A stretch of DNA of 10,368 nucleotides from Pseudomonadota bacterium. Its GTDB lineage: Bacteria; Pseudomonadota; Alphaproteobacteria; Rhizobiales; Rhizobiaceae. Below, piece after piece: positions 5,885 through 10,368 of this stretch. Under the pieces are notes generated by a model, which made no database searches, had not been told where the DNA came from, and was given only the letters and a program-made list of their open reading frames with translations. Positions within the stretch are counted from its first letter, which is position 1. Every line of letters starts with the position of its first letter. The stretch spans positions 1-10,368 of the forward strand of contig QGUU01000049.1 of assembly GCA_003242525.1 (NCBI GenBank), written 5' to 3'. Both the position numbers and the translations under genes were made by a program.

Positions 5885-7093
5885 ATGGCCGAAGCCTTTG
5901 TTTACGACGCCGTGCGCACACCGCGCGGCAGGGGCAAGAAGGACGGGGCTCTGCACGAGGTTCCGGCGGTTCGCCTTGCTGCCAAAACGCTCGAGGCGGT
6001 GCGCGACCGCAACGGCCTCGACACGTCCACCGTCGATGACATCATTTTCGGCTGCGTCGATCCGGTAGGCGAGGCGGGTTCCGTCATCCCGCGCGCGGCT
6101 GCCTTCGAGGCCGGCTACGACAACAGGGCGCCCGGCATGCAGATCTCGCGCTTCTGCGCTTCAGGCCTCGACGCGGTCAACCTGGCTGCGGCCAAGATCG
6201 CACAGGGAGCAGACGACATCGTCATAGCCGGCGGCGTGGAATCCATGAGCCGCGTCGGCATGGGCGCCTCGGGCGGTGCCTGGTTCATGGACCCGTCGGT
6301 TGGCCTGCCTGCCTGGTTCATGCCGCAGGGTGTTTCCGCCGACCTGATCGCCACCAAATACGGCTTCTCGCGAGATGACGTCGATGCCTACGCGGTGGAA
6401 AGCCAGAAGCGCGCCGCCATTGCCTGGGAAAAAGGCTACTTCAGCAAATCGGTGATCCCGATCAAGGACCAGAACGGGCTGGTCATTCTCGACCGTGACG
6501 AGCACATGCGGCCCTCCACCGACATGCAGTCGCTGGCCGCGCTGAACCCGTCCTTCGTGATGCCGGGCGAAATGGGTGGCTTTGATGCGGTTGCCATCCA
6601 GCGCTATCCGGAGCTGGAGGAAATCAACCATGTCCATCATGCCGGCAATTCCTCCGGCATTGTCGACGGTGCCGCCGCCGTGCTGCTGGGATCGAAGAAG
6701 GGCGGCAAGGCAATGGGGCTGAAGCCCCGCGCGCGCATCCGCGCCTTCGCCAATATCGGCTCGGAGCCTGCAATCATGCTGACAGGGCCGGTCGACGTGA
6801 CGGAAAAGCTGCTCAAGCGGGCGAAGATGAAGCTCTCCGACATAGACCTGTTCGAACTGAACGAGGCTTTCGCCGCCGTCGTTTTGCGCTACATCCAGGC
6901 TTTCGACATTCCGCATGACCGTATCAACGTGAATGGCGGCGCCATTGCCATGGGCCATCCGCTCGGGGCCACCGGCGCCATGATCTTCGGCACTGTGCTG
7001 GACGAGTTGGAAAGGCGCGACCTCAACACCGCGCTGGTGACGCTCTGCATTGGCGCCGGCATGGGCACGGCCACGATCATCGAGCGGGTGTGA
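5885..7093 (+). CDS. fadA: Acetyl-CoA C-acyltransferase (3-ketoacyl-CoA thiolase), FadA
   Basis: A 402-residue thiolase that cleaves 3-ketoacyl-CoA with CoA to acetyl-CoA and a shortened acyl-CoA, the last step of beta-oxidation; it probably forms the multienzyme complex with the FadB encoded two genes downstream. Signatures: RFCASGLDAVNLAA (89-102) with nucleophile Cys91; HHAGNSSGIVDGAAAV (251-266); NEAFA (326-330); NGGAIAMGHPLGATGA (350-365) with His358; and TLCIGAGMGTA (386-396) with the second active-site Cys388. All catalytic residues are present and the length is normal. The start at 5885 (MAEAFVYDAVRTPRGRG) is chosen because GGAG at 5874-5877 lies 7 bases away; the upstream in-frame ATG at 5879 is only 1 base from the Shine-Dalgarno. 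It lies 28 bases after the previous stop, so it is cotranscribed. Confidence 0.96.
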   Translation: MAEAFVYDAVRTPRGRGKKDGALHEVPAVRLAAKTLEAVRDRNGLDTSTVDDIIFGCVDPVGEAGSVIPRAAAFEAGYDNRAPGMQISRFCASGLDAVNLAAAKIAQGADDIVIAGGVESMSRVGMGASGGAWFMDPSVGLPAWFMPQGVSADLIATKYGFSRDDVDAYAVESQKRAAIAWEKGYFSKSVIPIKDQNGLVILDRDEHMRPSTDMQSLAALNPSFVMPGEMGGFDAVAIQRYPELEEINHVHHAGNSSGIVDGAAAVLLGSKKGGKAMGLKPRARIRAFANIGSEPAIMLTGPVDVTEKLLKRAKMKLSDIDLFELNEAFAAVVLRYIQAFDIPHDRINVNGGAIAMGHPLGATGAMIFGTVLDELERRDLNTALVTLCIGAGMGTATIIERV

Positions 7094-7096
7094 GGC

Positions 7097-7681
7097 ATGG
7101 GTTCCCTGCCAAAGGATGCCGCCCTGATTCTCGTGGACGTCCAGACCGCGTTTCTGGAATGGGAAAAGGACGGGGCGAAGCGCAACAACCCTCAGGCCGT
7201 CGACAACGTCGCCCGGCTGCTCGACGCATTCCGCCGGGCCGGCATGGCGATCTTCCATATCCGCCACGCCTCCACCGAACCGGATTCCGCCTTGCGGCCG
7301 GACCGCAGCGGTTACCAGCCGATGGAGCAGGCGCGCGAGCGCGATGGCGAGCCCGTGATCGTGAAGAACGTCAATTCGTCCTTCATCGGCACCGATCTTG
7401 AGCCGCGCCTGCGGGCTGCCGGGCACCACACGCTGGTGATCGCCGGCATAACCACCAATCACTGCGTCGAGACGACGACCCGCATGGCCGGCAATCTCGG
7501 CTTCGATGCCCGCCTTGTCAGCGACGCCTGCTACACCTTCGACCGTGTCGGGCCGGACGGCAAGGTGCGCAGCGCCGAAGCCATTCACGACATGACGCTG
7601 ACCAATCTCAATGGCGAGTTCGCCTCGATCGTAACAACCGACGCCATCGTGGCGGCTCTGGCCGAACCTGCCGCGTCGTAA
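7097..7681 (+). CDS. Isochorismatase-family cysteine hydrolase of unknown substrate
   Basis: A 194-residue single-domain alpha/beta hydrolase of the isochorismatase/nicotinamidase superfamily. It shows the family Asp-Lys-Cys triad: ALILVDVQTAFL with Asp14, VIVKNVNSSF with Lys90, and AGITTNHCVETTTRMA with Cys123, where the residues before the Cys carry the usual cis-peptide/oxyanion region. Superfamily members hydrolyse isochorismate, nicotinamide, N-carbamoyl compounds, biuret and similar amides; I cannot assign the substrate. It has no signal peptide and should be cytosolic. It starts only 3 bases after the fadA stop, with no good Shine-Dalgarno, suggesting translational coupling, and ends 10 bases before fadB. 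It is therefore fully embedded in a beta-oxidation operon where no isochorismatase step is known. Possible roles, all inference: clearing an amide, carbamoyl or enol-ether side product, or processing a specialised carboxylic acid before or during beta-oxidation. Confidence 0.92.
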   Translation: MGSLPKDAALILVDVQTAFLEWEKDGAKRNNPQAVDNVARLLDAFRRAGMAIFHIRHASTEPDSALRPDRSGYQPMEQARERDGEPVIVKNVNSSFIGTDLEPRLRAAGHHTLVIAGITTNHCVETTTRMAGNLGFDARLVSDACYTFDRVGPDGKVRSAEAIHDMTLTNLNGEFASIVTTDAIVAALAEPAAS

Positions 7682-7691
7682 GGAGGATTCG

Positions 7692-9911
7692 ATGACCTAC
7701 AAGAATTTCACCGTCGAAACCGACGCCGACGGCATCGCGCTCGTCACCTGGGACATGCCCGACCGTTCGATGAACGTCTTTACCGAAGAGGTGATGGACG
7801 AACTGGAGGCAATCATTGACCAGATCGTAGCGGACGACGCCGTCAAGGGCGCTGTCGTAACCTCGGGCAAGGAGACTTTCTCGGGCGGTGCCGATCTTGC
7901 CATGCTGAAGAGCCAGCTGCAGCGTTTTCACGCAGAGAAGGCGCGCGACCCGCAGGCTGCCACGAAGATGCTTTTCGAGGGTGCCGGCCGCATGACCTGG
8001 CTGTGGCGCAAACTGGAGACATGCGGCAAGCCATGGGTGGCGGCCATCAACGGCACCTGCATGGGCGGGGCTTTCGAATTGTCACTGGCCTGCCACGGCC
8101 GTGTGGCGGCAGATAGCGACAAGGTGAAGATGGCTCTGCCGGAAGTGAAGGTGGGCATTTTCCCCGGGGCAGGCGGCACCCAGCGCGTACCGCGGCTCAC
8201 CGACCAGCAGCAGGCGTTGCAGATGCTGACCTCGGGCCAGAACCTGTCGCCGCAAAAGGCCAAGGCCATGGGCCTGATCCATGAGATTGCGGAACCGAAA
8301 AAGCTGATCGAAACCGCAAAGGCCATGATCCGCAACGGTCTGTCTCCGGTTGCTCCTTGGGACCTGAAGGGCTTCAAGCTCCCCGGCGGGCCGGTCTATT
8401 CCGTCGCGGGCGCCAATCTGTGGCCCCCGGCCATCGCAATCCTGCGCCGCGAGACCTACGGCAACTATCCGGCGGCGGCAGCCATACTGAAATGTGTCTA
8501 TGAAGGCCTGCTGGTGCCGTTCGATACGGCGCTGAGGATCGAACAGCGGTATTTTACCGAGATCATGCAAAGCCGCGAGGCGGCTGCTATGATCCGCTCC
8601 CTCTTCGTTTCGCTGCAGGAGTTGAACAAGGGCGCGCGCCGCCCTGAAGGCGTGCCGCAGACGAAGTTCAGGAAGATCGGCGTGCTGGGCGCGGGCTTCA
8701 TGGGCGCCGGCATCGCCTATGTGACCGCCAAGGCCGGTATCCCGGTCGTCCTGCTCGATCGCGACATGGAGTCTGCCGAGAAGGGCAAGGCGCATTCGGC
8801 TGAGCTTATGGATGGTCTCATCAAGAAGGGGCGCGCCAAGCCGGAGGAGAAGGAGAAGCTGCTGTCGCTCATTTCGCCGACGGCAGACTATGCCGCACTC
8901 GACGGCTGCGACCTCGTCATCGAGGCGGTGTTCGAAGATTCGGAAGTCAAGAAGGCTGCGACCGAACAAGCCGAAGCGGTACTGAAGTCTTCAGCCGTGT
9001 TTGCCTCCAACACCTCGACCATACCGATCACGGCGCTTGCGAAGAATTCCTCGCGGCCAAAGAATTTCATCGGCATCCACTTCTTTTCGCCCGTCGACAA
9101 GATGATGCTGGTCGAAATCATCATGGGAAAGAGAACCGGGGACAAGGCGCTGGCGCGCGCGATCGACTATGTGCGGGCCATCAAGAAGACGCCGATCGTC
9201 GTCAACGACACGCGTGGCTTCTACGTCAACCGTTGCGTGCTCCGCTACATGTCGGAGGCCTACAGGATGCTGATTGAGGGCGTTCCCGCGCCAATGATCG
9301 AGAATGCCGCCAGGGCGGCAGGCATGCCGGTAGGCCCGCTTGCGCTGACCGACGAGACTGCGATCGACCTGGCACAGAAGATCATGAAGCAGACCATCCG
9401 CGACCTTGGCGAGAAGGCGGTCGATCCGGCGCAGATGGAACTGATCGACACCATGGTGAACAAGTTCGACCGGAGGGGCCGGAAGAACGGCAAGGGGTTC
9501 TACGATTACCCGGCCAAGCCCGCGAAGAAAAAGCTCTGGCCAGGGCTGAAGGAGCTTTATCCGCAGAAGAAACCGGAAGAGGTGGATTTCGAGGAACTGA
9601 AGCAGCGCCTGCTATTCGTGATCGCGCTGGAAGCCGCGCGCGTGATGGAGGAAGGCATTGTCACCGATCCTCGGGAGGCCGATGTCGGCTCGATCCTGGC
9701 TTTCGGCTTTGCGCCCTACAGCGGCGGGACGCTGTCCTATATCGACGGCATCGGTGCGGCGGAATTCGTCGCCACCGCCAAGCGCCTGCAGAAGAAATAT
9801 GGAGCGCAGTTCAAGGCCCCCAAGCTGCTCATCGACATGGCTCAGAAAGGACAGACCTTTTATGAGCGCTTTGATCCATATGTGAACCCGCAGGATCGAA
9901 AGGCCGCCTGA
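7692..9911 (+). CDS. fadB: Bifunctional enoyl-CoA hydratase / 3-hydroxyacyl-CoA dehydrogenase, FadB/FadJ-like
   Basis: A 739-residue multifunctional alpha subunit of the fatty-acid oxidation complex. AGGAGG at 7681-7686 is 5 bases from the ATG, the strongest ribosome-binding site in the operon. The N-terminal crotonase domain (~1-200) has FSGGADLAML (63-72) for the oxyanion hole and NGTCMGGAFELSLA (120-133) plus ALPEVKVGIFPGAGGTQRVP (148-167); Glu129 and Glu151 match the two hydratase glutamates of E. coli FadB. A linker helix region follows to ~325. The 3-hydroxyacyl-CoA dehydrogenase part begins with the Rossmann motif KIGVLGAGFMGAGIA (328-342), then VFASNTST (437-444), GIHFFSPVDKMMLVEII (461-477) with the His463/Glu475 pair, VVNDTRGFYVNR (503-514) and tandem C-terminal helical domains. 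All key residues are intact and the length is typical. It makes 3-ketoacyl-CoA for the upstream FadA. Last gene of the operon, followed by a terminator-like hairpin. Confidence 0.96.
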   Translation: MTYKNFTVETDADGIALVTWDMPDRSMNVFTEEVMDELEAIIDQIVADDAVKGAVVTSGKETFSGGADLAMLKSQLQRFHAEKARDPQAATKMLFEGAGRMTWLWRKLETCGKPWVAAINGTCMGGAFELSLACHGRVAADSDKVKMALPEVKVGIFPGAGGTQRVPRLTDQQQALQMLTSGQNLSPQKAKAMGLIHEIAEPKKLIETAKAMIRNGLSPVAPWDLKGFKLPGGPVYSVAGANLWPPAIAILRRETYGNYPAAAAILKCVYEGLLVPFDTALRIEQRYFTEIMQSREAAAMIRSLFVSLQELNKGARRPEGVPQTKFRKIGVLGAGFMGAGIAYVTAKAGIPVVLLDRDMESAEKGKAHSAELMDGLIKKGRAKPEEKEKLLSLISPTADYAALDGCDLVIEAVFEDSEVKKAATEQAEAVLKSSAVFASNTSTIPITALAKNSSRPKNFIGIHFFSPVDKMMLVEIIMGKRTGDKALARAIDYVRAIKKTPIVVNDTRGFYVNRCVLRYMSEAYRMLIEGVPAPMIENAARAAGMPVGPLALTDETAIDLAQKIMKQTIRDLGEKAVDPAQMELIDTMVNKFDRRGRKNGKGFYDYPAKPAKKKLWPGLKELYPQKKPEEVDFEELKQRLLFVIALEAARVMEEGIVTDPREADVGSILAFGFAPYSGGTLSYIDGIGAAEFVATAKRLQKKYGAQFKAPKLLIDMAQKGQTFYERFDPYVNPQDRKAA

Positions 9912-9926
9912 GTCACTGCAAGGAGC

Positions 9927-9970
9927 CCGACGTCCGCCGCTGTCACGCGCAGCGGCGGTCGTCGGCTTCT
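9927..9970 (+). terminator. Probable terminator after the fad operon
   Basis: CCGACGTCCGCCGCTG (9927-9942) and CAGCGGCGGTCGTCGG (9950-9965) form a 16-bp stem with a single mismatch and a 7-base loop, starting 15 bases after the fadB stop. It is followed only by a weak pyrimidine tract (CTTCT), so termination could be partial or Rho-assisted. It is well placed to end the five-gene transcript. Confidence 0.6.
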
Positions 9971-10031
9971 GGACAAGGCGGCTTTCTCCCCTTAAAACCG
10001 GAAAGGCATATTTTCCTTTCGGGAAAGCGGG

Positions 10032-10368
10032 ATGCTCTCGCACGAACGTGTTTGGGCGGCTATCGACGCCCTCGCCGCACACCATTCCCTGTCGGCCTCC
10101 GCACTCGCCAGGCGCGCCGGGCTGGATTCGACCGCCTTCAACAAGTCCAAACGGCAATCGGCGGATGGTCGTCCGCGCTGGCCGTCCACCGAGTCCATCG
10201 CCAAGATCATGGAGGCGACCGGCACCACGCTTGAGGAGTTCATGGCGCTGGTCGAAGGCCGCGCCGGAAACGGCGCAGTGCATGCCGCTTCATCCCGCCT
10301 GCCGCACCGGCCATCCACCGTGCCTCTGCTGGGCTTTGCCCAGGCAGGCGGGATGAAGCGGCATGCAC
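10032..10368 (+). CDS. HTH transcriptional regulator, probably S24/LexA-like, N-terminal part
   Basis: I translated from ATG 10032 to the window edge (112 codons, no stop). The start MLSHERVWAAIDALAAHHSL is followed by an XRE/C1-type helix-turn-helix: SASALARRAGLDSTAFNKSK (about 20-39), then RPRWPSTESIAKIMEATG and TLEEFMALVEG (to about 76). Residues 97-103 read LGFAQAG; in the rhizobial HTH proteins I recall, this leads into AGGFFDDGGFPVGQGWD and a C-terminal S24 peptidase-like domain. Here it instead continues GMKRHA, encoded by bases that exactly reverse-complement 10278-10303, so codons after about 10350 may not be genuine. The upstream 120 bases hold the fad terminator and an AT-rich patch (CTTAAAA, CATATTTT at 9991-10014) that may be its promoter; GAAAGG/CCTTTC (10001-10006 and 10015-10020) is a small dyad there, possibly an operator. 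Its target is unknown, and no link to beta-oxidation is evident beyond adjacency. Confidence 0.75.
   Translation, partial: MLSHERVWAAIDALAAHHSLSASALARRAGLDSTAFNKSKRQSADGRPRWPSTESIAKIMEATGTTLEEFMALVEGRAGNGAVHAASSRLPHRPSTVPLLGFAQAGGMKRHA
10278..10368. repeat. Perfect 26-bp inverted repeat at the right edge (likely fold-back artefact)
   Basis: Bases 10278-10303 (begins GTGCATGCCGCTTC, ends CCGCCTGCC) and 10343-10368 (begins GGCAGGCGGG, ends GCATGCAC) are perfect reverse complements over 26 bases with a 39-base loop. The right arm ends exactly at the last base of the window and replaces the expected continuation of the HTH/S24 gene. A snap-back chimera at a contig end, primed by the short GGCAGGCG homology, explains it best; a real hairpin cannot be excluded. 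Confidence 0.85.

Noticed and set aside
6161..7588. 475-codon minus-strand open frame opposite fadA and the isochorismatase gene
   Set aside because: It spans two clear plus-strand genes and their junction, has no recognisable domain and is best explained as an antisense shadow.
8082..8969. 295-codon minus-strand open frame opposite fadB
   Set aside because: It lies wholly within the conserved crotonase/dehydrogenase coding region and its translation resembles nothing I know.
1..10368. Mobile element, CRISPR array, tRNA/rRNA or novel defence system
   Set aside because: I saw no transposase, integrase, direct-repeat array, tRNA-like cloverleaf or defence-type domains on either strand; the genes are housekeeping catabolism, polarity and regulation.

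Overview
This window looks like chromosomal DNA from a GC-rich (above 60% by eye) alphaproteobacterium of the Hyphomicrobiales (Rhizobium/Mesorhizobium/Phyllobacteriaceae side). The evidence is a PodJ-type polar localization protein whose N-terminus (MNSKRSYLDTLNAGRQRRPH) is of the rhizobial kind, a fatty-acid beta-oxidation operon beside it, and a rhizobial-style HTH/S24-type regulator at the far end. From memory, Sinorhizobium meliloti has the same podJ1-fad neighbourhood, so the backbone is probably conserved core genome. I see no phage, IS, tRNA, rRNA or CRISPR.

Layout. Positions 1-1748 (minus strand): N-terminal 582 residues of a long coiled-coil PodJ-like protein, whose C-terminal part lies off the left edge. 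1749-2187: a divergent control region with a CtrA-like motif and a strong dyad operator. 2188-2643 (plus): a MerR-family regulator, followed by a terminator-like hairpin. 2758-2779: a second, related operator in front of the fad operon. 2854-9911 (plus): five tightly packed genes, namely a 598-aa acyl-CoA dehydrogenase, a 389-aa LCAD-type acyl-CoA dehydrogenase, a FadA thiolase, an isochorismatase-family cysteine hydrolase and a two-domain FadB. About 9927-9970: a terminator-like hairpin. 10032 to the right edge: the N-terminus of an HTH (probably S24/LexA-like) regulator.

How it fits together. The two dehydrogenases catalyse the first step of beta-oxidation, with electrons passing to an ETF that is not in the window. 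FadB does hydration and 3-hydroxyacyl-CoA oxidation, and FadA does thiolysis. The MerR protein is very probably the local regulator, because both its own promoter region and the fad promoter region carry inverted repeats sharing a TTACG(C/T)AAACGT core. The isochorismatase-like hydrolase is the odd member: it is embedded between fadA and fadB with a 3-bp and a 10-bp gap, and has no textbook role in beta-oxidation.

The last 26 bases are a perfect reverse complement of bases 10278-10303 and break the regulator's reading frame content just after a LGFAQAG motif. This looks more like a fold-back artefact at a contig end than biology, but it deserves a check. I did not find a convincing new defence or mobile system. 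The most informative signals are the paired operators, the out-of-place hydrolase, the ~28-residue repeat in PodJ and the terminal inverted repeat.
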